Shown here one piece after another: positions 1 to 6,256 of a stretch of DNA of 9,875 bases; the first letter of the stretch is position 1, and every line of letters starts with the position of its first letter. Both the position numbers and the translations under genes were made by a program. The notes beneath the pieces are model-generated. The model ran no database searches and was not told the DNA's origin. It saw only the letters and a list, made by a program, of their open reading frames with translations. Origin of the DNA: JBFIHZ01 sp041601535 (GTDB lineage Bacteria > Pseudomonadota > Gammaproteobacteria > Xanthomonadales > SZUA-36). The stretch covers positions 1-9,875 of the forward strand of contig JBFIHZ010000127.1 in assembly GCA_041601535.1 (NCBI GenBank). The letters run 5' to 3'.

Positions 1-374
1 AACTGCCGGTGAAAATCGTGGTGCTCAACAACTACGGCGACGGCATGGTCAAGCAGTGGCAGAAGCTGTATTACAAGGGCCGCTTGTCAGCCAGTGACAA
101 GTCACTGCGCAAGAAGGATTTCATCAAGGCCGCCGAAGCCGATGGATTCGAGTTTGCCCGGCGGCTGGACCGCAAGGAAGAAATGAGCGAGGTCATCCGT
201 GAATGGCTGGAATTCCCCGGCCCCGCCTTCCTGGAAGTCATCATTGATCCGGATGCCGGCGTATACCCGATGGTGGGGCCAGGCCTGGCCTATGACCAGA
301 TGGTGACGGGCGATTTCATCCCGACGCGCAATGCCACTGAGCTGGACGAGATCGACGGATCTTCAATGTTCTGA
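1..374 (+). CDS. Acetolactate synthase large-subunit-like ThDP enzyme, C-terminal fragment
   Basis: This is the 3' end of a gene that begins before the window; the reading frame enters at base 3 and stops at TGA 372-374, giving about 123 residues. It corresponds to the end of the C-terminal thiamine-diphosphate-binding domain. The visible NN-x3-GMVKQWQ stretch matches the acetohydroxyacid synthase motif GMVxQWQ/E, whose Trp lines the active-site entrance in that family. The later pattern GPAFLEVIIDP...VYPMVGPG is also typical of the family's C-terminus. AHAS condenses pyruvate with pyruvate or 2-oxobutyrate at the start of branched-chain amino acid synthesis. No small regulatory subunit (ilvN) follows: the next gene is convergent. 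The protein could therefore be a stand-alone or catabolic acetolactate synthase, or another carboligase of the same fold. The family is fairly secure; the exact substrate is not. Confidence 0.8.
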   Translation, partial: LPVKIVVLNNYGDGMVKQWQKLYYKGRLSASDKSLRKKDFIKAAEADGFEFARRLDRKEEMSEVIREWLEFPGPAFLEVIIDPDAGVYPMVGPGLAYDQMVTGDFIPTRNATELDEIDGSSMF

Positions 375-392
375 TGCGTTTTGGTGCACGGT

Positions 393-416
393 CCGGACCC
401 GCCAAGCGGAGTCCGG
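393..416. other. Hairpin between convergent genes
   Basis: Arms CCGGAC (393-398) and GTCCGG (411-416) enclose a second paired segment, CCGC (399-402) with GCGG (406-409). The loop is CAA and A410 is a bulge, giving about 10 bp of stem. It lies 19 bp after the stop of the upstream gene, between two convergent genes, which is where a terminator is expected. Neither strand has a T-run next to it, so it is not a classical intrinsic terminator. It could assist Rho-dependent termination or protect the 3' end. Confidence 0.45.
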
Positions 417-462
417 GATGCGAGTGTCCAGCCCGGCTTTCGGCCCGTTTCCCGGCCGTCAG

Positions 463-1476
463 CTAGAGCCAGCGTTTAAGCCGGAACACCAACAGGATGG
501 CCACACCGATGGCCACCATGATCACCGAGATGATCAGGAAGGAAAGCGGATCCTGGGTGCCCGGCAACCCGGCCACGTTCATGCCAAACAGCCCGGTCAG
601 AAACGACAGCGGCAGGAACACAGCGGCCACCAGCGACAACAGGTACATCTTGGAATTCTGCTCGTGAGCGAGGCTGCTGAGCATCTCTTCCTGCGCTACC
701 ATGGCGCGTTCCCGCGACAGGTCCAGTTCTTCCACGAACAGCGTCATGCGGTTGGTTTCCTCCTGCATATACGCCAGGTCCACCGGGGTCAGGATGTCGC
801 TTTGCATGCGTGACAGCCGGTCCAGCGCTTCGCGCTGGGGTGACAGGTAACGGCGGAAATGCGCCGTTTTACGCCGCAGGTTGCCGAATTCGCCGCGGTA
901 ATTCAGCGAGCGTTGGCTGGCCATGCTGACTTCGCACTGCTCAATGGAATCCTCAATGCTGTCAATCACCTCGGCAATGCGCTCCACCAGGTGGTACACC
1001 AGGGTGGAGAGAAAATCCCCGGGGCCTGCCGGCCCATGACCTTTGTGCAGATCTTCCTGGATTTGCTGTACCGACATCAGCCGCCGCCGCCGTGCGGTGA
1101 TGATGCGGTTTTTTTCCAGCCAGATGCGTATCGACACCATGTCTTCGGCCTGCGAGCCGGGGTTGAGATTAACGCCCCTTAATATGGTCAGTATGCCGGC
1201 CGGGGTTTGCAGGCTGCGCGGGCGGATGTCTTCCTGCAGCATGGCTTCGGTGATGGTTTCGTCAATGCCGCTGTCCTGTTGTAACCAGTCGCGTCCGTCG
1301 GGCTTGGAAAAATCCACGTGCACCCAGCGCACACAGCCCTCGGGAATGGGCTGGTGCAGGTCAGCGGCCGTCAGGGCCACGCCGCCGCCCTTGCGGTCCA
1401 GGTCGTAGGCACCCAGGATGCCGGGCGAAATCGCGACGTTCGGGCTGGAGCCAGGAACAGGGGCCTGGGTATTCAT
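463..1476 (-). CDS. zntB: ZntB/CorA-family divalent metal (zinc) transporter
   Basis: This is a 337-residue inner-membrane protein of the CorA/MIT superfamily. Its N-terminal cytoplasmic domain (about 20-270) matches the ZntB layout: an early acidic-basic DLDRKGGG segment, WVHVDF near 51-56, a RPRSLQTPAGILTILRGVN stretch near 85-103, and a long helical section with RRYLSPQREALDRL near 208-221. Two membrane segments lie at about 278-297 and 311-331, and the signature GMN is at residues 298-300 between them. The protein ends FRLKRWL, close to the end of E. coli ZntB. CorA proteins are pentameric Mg2+/Co2+ channels; ZntB relatives move Zn2+. The GMN here is the CorA form, where E. coli ZntB has GVN, so the metal is inferred. 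The start is supported by GGAGGTGA (1483-1490) about 6 nt upstream. The start codon overlaps the stop of the mscS-like gene (ATGA). Confidence 0.85.
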   Translation of the reverse strand: MNTQAPVPGSSPNVAISPGILGAYDLDRKGGGVALTAADLHQPIPEGCVRWVHVDFSKPDGRDWLQQDSGIDETITEAMLQEDIRPRSLQTPAGILTILRGVNLNPGSQAEDMVSIRIWLEKNRIITARRRRLMSVQQIQEDLHKGHGPAGPGDFLSTLVYHLVERIAEVIDSIEDSIEQCEVSMASQRSLNYRGEFGNLRRKTAHFRRYLSPQREALDRLSRMQSDILTPVDLAYMQEETNRMTLFVEELDLSRERAMVAQEEMLSSLAHEQNSKMYLLSLVAAVFLPLSFLTGLFGMNVAGLPGTQDPLSFLIISVIMVAIGVAILLVFRLKRWL

Positions 1477-2369
1477 GCGGACTCACCTCCGGTGGGCTGG
1501 TCTTCTTTCAGCATGCGTATCTCAATGGGTTTCAGGCTGTCCAGGTGCACATCGCGTTGCGGGTAGGCAATGACGATATCGTTTTCGCGCATCAGGCGGT
1601 CGACGATAAAGCGGATATTGCTGCGAATGGCACGCAATTCGCCGCCGGTGCTGATGTCACACCAGAAGTACAGGTCAAAGATCAGCGCGTTGTCACCGAA
1701 GTCTTCGAAGATTACCGATGGGGCCGGGTCGTCCAGCACTTTGTCCTGCTCCTTGCCGGCCTGCAGCAGCAGTTCGGCCACACGCTCTACCGGCGAGCCG
1801 TAGGCCACGCCCACGCGCACCGTGGAGCGGAACCGCCGGTCCACCAGCGTCCAGTTCACCACCACCCGCTCGAGCATCTGACTGTTGGGAATCAGCAGGT
1901 GCACACCGTCGATACGGCGGATGCGGGTGGAACGGTTGCCGATGCGCTCCACCGTGCCCATGTGCTGGTCGATCTCGACGAAATCACCGATACGCACGGG
2001 CTTTTCCGACATCAGTATCCAGCTGCTGATCAGGTTGTTGATGATGTTCTGCGCGCCGAACCCGACGCCGATGGCCACTGCGCCGCTGATCACCGCCAGG
2101 TGGGCGATCGGTATCTGCAGCATGCCCATGGCGGTGATAAACACCAGGATCAGAAAACCCCAGTAGAACAGCCGCACGATGGTCTGGCTGGCGTTGATGT
2201 CGACGTGGTTGCGCTGCAGCAGGTTGGACAACAGGCGCGACAGGTGTCGGCTGACCAGCAGCGCGATGCTGATGAACAACACCACCGAAAAGGCCTGGCC
2301 TACCGTGATGCTGGCCCCGCTGCTGAGGGTGACCAGCGTGTAGTTCCAGATTTGGATCAGCTTTTCCAT
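1473..2369 (-). CDS. MscS-family mechanosensitive ion channel
   Basis: This is a 298-residue small-conductance mechanosensitive channel homologue of the inner membrane, of compact MscS length. Three hydrophobic segments are visible at about 23-43, 64-84 and 88-118. The third is the glycine/alanine-rich pore helix (SGAVAIGVGFGAQNIINN, 95-112) that continues into the beta domain (KPVRIGDFVEID, 123-134). The conserved PNSQM lies at 161-165, and YPQRDVHL at 269-276 is typical of the MscK/YbdG/YjeP-type C-terminal domain. Such channels release solutes during osmotic downshock. The start is an ATG with GGGGA a few bases upstream. The gene lies 54 bp after the S9 peptidase on the same strand and overlaps the following transporter by 4 bp, suggesting one transcript. 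The family is secure, but the subtype and gating properties cannot be read from the sequence. Confidence 0.9.
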   Translation of the reverse strand: MEKLIQIWNYTLVTLSSGASITVGQAFSVVLFISIALLVSRHLSRLLSNLLQRNHVDINASQTIVRLFYWGFLILVFITAMGMLQIPIAHLAVISGAVAIGVGFGAQNIINNLISSWILMSEKPVRIGDFVEIDQHMGTVERIGNRSTRIRRIDGVHLLIPNSQMLERVVVNWTLVDRRFRSTVRVGVAYGSPVERVAELLLQAGKEQDKVLDDPAPSVIFEDFGDNALIFDLYFWCDISTGGELRAIRSNIRFIVDRLMRENDIVIAYPQRDVHLDSLKPIEIRMLKEDQPTGGESA

Positions 2370-2423
2370 CGGTCCCCGCTAGTGTTTATTGGTATTGAGG
2401 CCGGATAACCGGTTCACGGCTAC

Positions 2424-4499
2424 TCAGTTATCTTCATTATGCGACTCCTGGGCCGGGCTGGCCAAGGCTCCGTGCCCCGGGGCTTCAGATTCCGGCGTTT
2501 GGTTTACCAGGTAATGCTGCAAAAACAGCATCGCGGCCTGCTGGTATACATCGCGGTTTTCCTTGCGCTGGTAACCGTGCCCCTCGTTTAGTGCATTGAT
2601 GTACCACACCGGCTGGCCGCGTTGGCGCAGTGCGTTGACAATCTGCTCCGATTCGGTCACCGGCACGCGCGGGTCGTTCTGGCCCTGCACCACCAGCAGG
2701 GGCACCGAGATCTTGTCAACGTGATTCAGTGGGCTGATGCTTTGCAGGAATTGCCGCATCTGCGGGTCGCGCTCATCACCGTATTCGACACGGCGCAACT
2801 CGCGGCGGTAGTCCTGGGTGTTTTCCAGGAAGGTGACGAAATTGCTGATGCCCACCACGTCTACCGCGGCGCGCAGGCGGTGGCTGTAGTGCACTGCAGC
2901 GGCCAACACCATGTAGCCGCCGTAACTGCCGCCATACATGGCCACGCGGTGCTGGTCCAGCTCGGGCCGGGTGGCAATCCAGTCCAGCAGGGCGCCCACG
3001 TCCTTGACCGAATCCTCGCGCAGGTAGCCATCATCCAGCGCCAGGTAATCGTTGCCGTAGCCCAGCGAGCCGCGCACATTGGGCGCGACAACCGCGGCGC
3101 CCAGTTCCCTGGCCCACATCTGGAACGTGCTGGAAAACGATGGCCGGTACTGGCTTTCCGGGCCGCCATGCATGTAAATCACCACCGGGAACGGGCCGTC
3201 GCCAGGTGGTTTGTAGTAAAACGCCGGGATTTTGCGTGGCTCGTCACGGTATTGATCGAATGTCGGGTACCACACCAGTTCGGGTTCGACAAAGGTCTCG
3301 GTATCCAGGCCGCCGACTTCACTGAAGGTCCAGCGCTGCCAGCCATCAACGCTTTCCGGCCGGCGGCCGAGGTGCATTACGAAAACATCGCTGGGAGTTT
3401 TGGCGGTGTTCAACGTCAGCGCCAGGCGGCGGTTGTCCGGGTGGAAGCGCAGGCCGTAAATCAGCCCCAGCGGCATATTCGCCACCAGCGAGTAATGCCG
3501 GGTACGGGTGTTCAGCAGGTACAGCCGGCTGATGCCGTTTTCATTGGTGGTAAACGCGCCGCGGCGGCCGTCCTCGCTGAGTGCGAACTCGTTTACGTCC
3601 CACGGTATTTTCGTGCTGATGAACTCGGTTTCCACGCCCTCTTCAAACGACTTCCAGGCCAGTTCAGCGCCCAGCCCGCGGGCATTTGAAATCAGGTAGA
3701 AGCCCTTGCCTTTGCGGTCGATCACGCTGGCGCGGTTGGCCGAGGGTTCGGCCTCATGGCCCACCAGCAAGCGCAGCTCGCGGCTGGCCAGGTTCATCAG
3801 GTAGATGCGCGAATCGGTGGGCCCCACGTATTGTTGCACCAGCAGGGACTGGCCGTCATCGGTGAAATCCACCGGCCCCCACCAGGCGTCATCACTGGCT
3901 TCCAGCAGGAGATAGGCATTCTCTGGCTGCCTGATATCCATCAGCCATATATCGTTGCTGCGGCCATTGCGGCGGGTGCTCTGAAACGCCAGCTGTGTAC
4001 CGCTTTGATTCCATACCAGCCGGGCGTTGCGGGACTGGCCATCGGTTACCATGCGCACCGTCGCTGTTTTCGGCTCAAGCAGGAAAATCTGGCTGAACTC
4101 GCTGCCACCGCGGTCCATGGTCAGGGCCAGCATGCCGCCGTTACGCTGACGCGTGACCTCGCCCAGGGGCTCTTCGAAAAAGGTCAGCTGATGGCGGGCG
4201 CCGCCGGGGTAGTCCACACGATGCACCTGGCTGAGTTCACTGAAGCGGGTGGTGATGTACATGCCCTTGCCGTCCGGCGTCCAGTCGATGAATCCGGCAG
4301 AGCGCACATTCTGGTACTGCTGCATGCGGCTGATCAGCTGTGGTGGAATTTCAGGTACACCCTGCAGCAGCAACTGGCCGTCATTCAGCGCGCGGGCTGG
4401 CACTGCTGGCGCGGCGGGCTCGGCCAGGCTGTGCAGTGGTTGCAGCAGGCAGCCGATAAGCAGAAAAATCCGCCTCAACGGGGCTTTGTGGTGCGGCAT
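2424..4499 (-). CDS. Exported S9-family peptidase (prolyl oligopeptidase / acylaminoacyl-peptidase type)
   Basis: This is a 691-residue serine peptidase of family S9. An N-terminal export signal (MPHHKAPLRR, then a hydrophobic run) is followed by a beta-propeller-like region of about residues 65-375. Repeated PD40/TolB-like strands are visible there (WTPDGKGMYI, WNQSGTQLAF, FTDDGQSLLV, FHPDNRRLAL). An alpha/beta-hydrolase domain follows from about 425. The catalytic triad is clear: Ser525 in GGSYGGY, Asp609 in QGQNDPRVP and His641 in NEGHGY, with HGGP (444-447) for the oxyanion region. Family members cut short peptides, often after Pro or at blocked N-termini. I chose the ATG at 4497-4499 because TAAGGA (4508-4513) sits 8 nt upstream. 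An in-frame ATG at 4521-4523 would add 8 residues but has no convincing ribosome site. LIGC in the leader fits a lipobox, so the protein is either a lipoprotein or periplasmic (possible cut after HSLA). It is first of three same-strand genes. Confidence 0.9.
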   Translation of the reverse strand: MPHHKAPLRRIFLLIGCLLQPLHSLAEPAAPAVPARALNDGQLLLQGVPEIPPQLISRMQQYQNVRSAGFIDWTPDGKGMYITTRFSELSQVHRVDYPGGARHQLTFFEEPLGEVTRQRNGGMLALTMDRGGSEFSQIFLLEPKTATVRMVTDGQSRNARLVWNQSGTQLAFQSTRRNGRSNDIWLMDIRQPENAYLLLEASDDAWWGPVDFTDDGQSLLVQQYVGPTDSRIYLMNLASRELRLLVGHEAEPSANRASVIDRKGKGFYLISNARGLGAELAWKSFEEGVETEFISTKIPWDVNEFALSEDGRRGAFTTNENGISRLYLLNTRTRHYSLVANMPLGLIYGLRFHPDNRRLALTLNTAKTPSDVFVMHLGRRPESVDGWQRWTFSEVGGLDTETFVEPELVWYPTFDQYRDEPRKIPAFYYKPPGDGPFPVVIYMHGGPESQYRPSFSSTFQMWARELGAAVVAPNVRGSLGYGNDYLALDDGYLREDSVKDVGALLDWIATRPELDQHRVAMYGGSYGGYMVLAAAVHYSHRLRAAVDVVGISNFVTFLENTQDYRRELRRVEYGDERDPQMRQFLQSISPLNHVDKISVPLLVVQGQNDPRVPVTESEQIVNALRQRGQPVWYINALNEGHGYQRKENRDVYQQAAMLFLQHYLVNQTPESEAPGHGALASPAQESHNEDN

Positions 4500-4507
4500 A
4501 GCTGAAT

Positions 4508-4513
4508 TCCTTA
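4508..4513 (-). promoter_or_regulatory. Ribosome binding site deciding the S9 peptidase start
   Basis: The minus strand reads TAAGGA here, 8 nt before the ATG at 4499. This favours that ATG over the in-frame one 24 bases upstream, whose leader (CGGGTGC) lacks a good Shine-Dalgarno match. Confidence 0.6.
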
Positions 4514-4556
4514 CGTGTTGCATGCACCCGGGCCAAGGCCTTTGGGGTGCGCTTTA

Positions 4557-4562
4557 ATCATA
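4557..4562 (-). promoter_or_regulatory. Possible -10 element for the S9 peptidase gene
   Basis: The minus strand reads TATGAT, one mismatch from the sigma-70 -10 consensus, about 58 bp before the chosen start codon. No good -35 hexamer lies at the right distance (TCCATT at 17 bp), so this is a weak candidate in the divergent intergenic region shared with glmU. Confidence 0.25.
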
Positions 4563-4648
4563 AGACAGCCGATTGGCCGAATGGATCACAGTATTGCCTT
4601 ATTTATCCCAATGTTGTGCGGCAAATAGTCGCTAATATGTTATCCCGT

Positions 4649-4654
4649 TATACT
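4649..4654 (+). promoter_or_regulatory. Possible -10 element for the glmU operon
   Basis: TATACT, five of six matches to the sigma-70 -10 consensus, lies 35 bp upstream of the glmU ATG and would give a leader of about 28 nt. The -35 region at a 17-bp spacing (TAGTCG) is poor. An alternative pair, TTGTGC (4614-4619) with TATGTT (4636-4641) at 16 bp, overlaps it. The region is AT-rich compared with its surroundings, which fits a promoter. Confidence 0.35.
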
Positions 4655-4688
4655 GGCGGGCATCAGATTCTGTTGAAAAGCACCATTT

Positions 4689-6086
4689 ATGAATAAAGGC
4701 TTGCATATCGTCATCCTGGCCGCCGGCGAGGGCACGCGGATGAAATCCGGCCTGCCCAAGGTCTTGCACCTGGTGGGCGGTAAACCGATGCTGGTGCACC
4801 TGCTGGAAACCGCCCACAGCCTGCAGCCGGACCAGGTGCACGTGGTCATCGGCAGCGGCGCTGACCAGGTGCGCGAGGCCTGCAGCGGCTACGCGGTCAA
4901 CTGGGTGGTGCAGGAAGAACGCCGTGGCACCGGCCATGCAGTGGCCCAGGCCATGCCACCAATACCAGACAGCGCGCGTGTGCTGGTGCTGCTGGGCGAT
5001 CATCCGCTGATCCCGGCCAAGGTTCTGCATGAACTGACCAGCCGCTTGTCCGCGCCGCTGTCGGTGCTGACCATGCAACTGGATGAGCCGCGTGGTTACG
5101 GCCGCATTGAGCGCGACCGCACCGGCCGCATTGCCGGCATCGTGGAAGACCGCGATGCCACGCCGGCGCAATGGGGCATCAAGGAGGTCAATACCGGCAT
5201 TATCCTGGCACAGGCCGCGCCGCTGCGGCGCTGGCTGGAGCAACTTGGCTGTGACAACGTCAAGCAGGAGTATTACCTGACCGGTATTTTCTCCATGGCC
5301 CACAGCGAGGGCAGCGAAATTGGCGGCGTGCTGGCACCTGACCCGCTGGACCTGCAGGGTGCCAACGACCGCCGCCAGCTGGCGGCGCTTGAGCTGCGTT
5401 ACCGGCAGCGCCGGGCTTTGGAGCTGATGGAGCTGGGCGTGCAGCTGATCGATCCGGCGCGTATTGACGTGCGCGGTGAGGTGCAGGCCGGGCAGGACGT
5501 ATGTATCGACATCAACGTGGTGCTGGAAGGTGATATTGAGCTGGGATCGGGTGTGTGCATCGGGCCGGGATGCGTGCTGAAGAACTGCCAGCTGGCAGCC
5601 GGCACCCGGGTACATGCCTACAGTGTGCTGGAAGGGGTGTGCACCACCGGTGCCTGCGATATTGGCCCGTATGCCCGACTGCGCCCCGGAACGAAACTGG
5701 CCACGGGAACCAAAGTCGGAAATTTTGTCGAAGTAAAGAACAGCAGCCTGGGCGAAAACAGCAAGGCCAGTCATTTGAGCTATATCGGCGACAGCGAAGT
5801 GGGTCAGCGGGTGAATATCGGCGCCGGCACCATCACCTGCAATTACGACGGTGTGAATAAATTCCAGACCATTATCGAGGATGACGTGTTTATCGGTTCG
5901 GATTCGCAGCTGGTTGCCCCGGTAAGGGTGGGTAAGGGGACTACTATTGGTGCCGGCTCCACCATTACCCATGATGCGCCGGCCGGCGGCCTGACGGTGG
6001 GCCGCGCGCGCCAGAAACATGTACCCAGCTGGAAAAAGCCGGAGAAAAAGCCGGCTGCGGACGGCAATCGTGAGAGCGGCAAATGA
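4689..6086 (+). CDS. glmU: Bifunctional GlmU: GlcNAc-1-P uridyltransferase / GlcN-1-P acetyltransferase
   Basis: This is a 465-residue cytoplasmic enzyme (E. coli GlmU has 456) that catalyses the last two steps to UDP-GlcNAc: acetylation of glucosamine-1-P with acetyl-CoA, then uridylyl transfer from UTP. The N-terminal Rossmann-like domain starts with the signature LAAGEGTRMKSGLPK (10-24), with the GD of the metal-binding motif at 103-104 and EVNTGI at 166-171. From about 255 the left-handed beta-helix of hexapeptide repeats begins (IDINVVLEGDIELGSGVCIGPG pattern). YARLRPG (328-334), His362 in KASHLSYIGD (the expected catalytic base) and NIGAGTITCNYDG (376-388) are acetyltransferase hallmarks. 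A Lys-rich tail follows residue 448. The usual GDVP is GDHP here. The ATG has only a weak ribosome site (GAAAAG). The stop overlaps the next small ORF by 4 bp (ATGA), and the gene starts the operon. Confidence 0.97.
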   Translation: MNKGLHIVILAAGEGTRMKSGLPKVLHLVGGKPMLVHLLETAHSLQPDQVHVVIGSGADQVREACSGYAVNWVVQEERRGTGHAVAQAMPPIPDSARVLVLLGDHPLIPAKVLHELTSRLSAPLSVLTMQLDEPRGYGRIERDRTGRIAGIVEDRDATPAQWGIKEVNTGIILAQAAPLRRWLEQLGCDNVKQEYYLTGIFSMAHSEGSEIGGVLAPDPLDLQGANDRRQLAALELRYRQRRALELMELGVQLIDPARIDVRGEVQAGQDVCIDINVVLEGDIELGSGVCIGPGCVLKNCQLAAGTRVHAYSVLEGVCTTGACDIGPYARLRPGTKLATGTKVGNFVEVKNSSLGENSKASHLSYIGDSEVGQRVNIGAGTITCNYDGVNKFQTIIEDDVFIGSDSQLVAPVRVGKGTTIGAGSTITHDAPAGGLTVGRARQKHVPSWKKPEKKPAADGNRESGK

Positions 6087-6256
6087 ACACAGCTGCCACC
6101 ACACTGGCGGCCGCGGAGCGGCGCGCGGTGGCCCGGGCCCTGGAGCAGCGGATCAGACCCGCCAGCACGTGCCAGGCGCCGATGCCTGTTTCCCTGCTGG
6201 CAGATCAACTTATGCGTGAACTGTTGATCGCGCACCCTGACGGCAGTATCCACTGA
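6083..6256 (+). CDS. Small ORF (57 aa) sandwiched between glmU and glmS
   Basis: An unrecognised 57-codon ORF runs from ATG 6083 to TGA 6254-6256. Its ATG overlaps the glmU stop (ATGA), and its stop shares one base with the glmS start (TGATG), so it exactly fills the gap between two genes whose ends are fixed: GlmS must begin Met-Cys. About 75% of its sense codons end in G or C, like the neighbours. The predicted product has no membrane segment. Two probable helices are visible: an Ala/Arg-rich one (LAAAERRAVARALEQRIR, about 8-25) and a second one (SLLADQLMRELLIA, about 37-50), separated by a Pro/Thr linker with one Cys at position 30. GAGAG lies about 7 nt upstream. It may act mainly to couple glmU to glmS translation, or be a small regulator or partner of the pathway; nothing in the sequence decides. 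Some relatives carry a DeoR-type regulator gene between glmU and glmS, but this ORF shows no such domain. Confidence 0.6.
   Translation: MNTAATTLAAAERRAVARALEQRIRPASTCQAPMPVSLLADQLMRELLIAHPDGSIH

Noticed and set aside
1545..2408. Open frame of 287 codons antisense to the MscS-like gene
   Set aside because: The opposite strand encodes an unmistakable MscS domain. This frame is Asp/His/Gln-rich shadow sequence.
2622..3689. Open frame of 355 codons antisense to the S9 peptidase
   Set aside because: It lies opposite the catalytic and propeller regions of a clear peptidase; composition is His/Gln/Ala/Val-rich with no motif. It is a shadow frame.
4632..6104. Very long (490-codon) open frame antisense to glmU
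   Set aside because: It lies opposite a fully conserved glmU. Long antisense frames are expected in GC-rich coding DNA, and its translation is low-complexity His/Gln/Ala-rich with no recognisable domain.
6083..6255. glmS ribozyme or riboswitch upstream of glmS
   Set aside because: That ribozyme is known from Gram-positive lineages. The gap here is filled by an ORF with overlapping ends and shows no sign of the ribozyme's conserved core.
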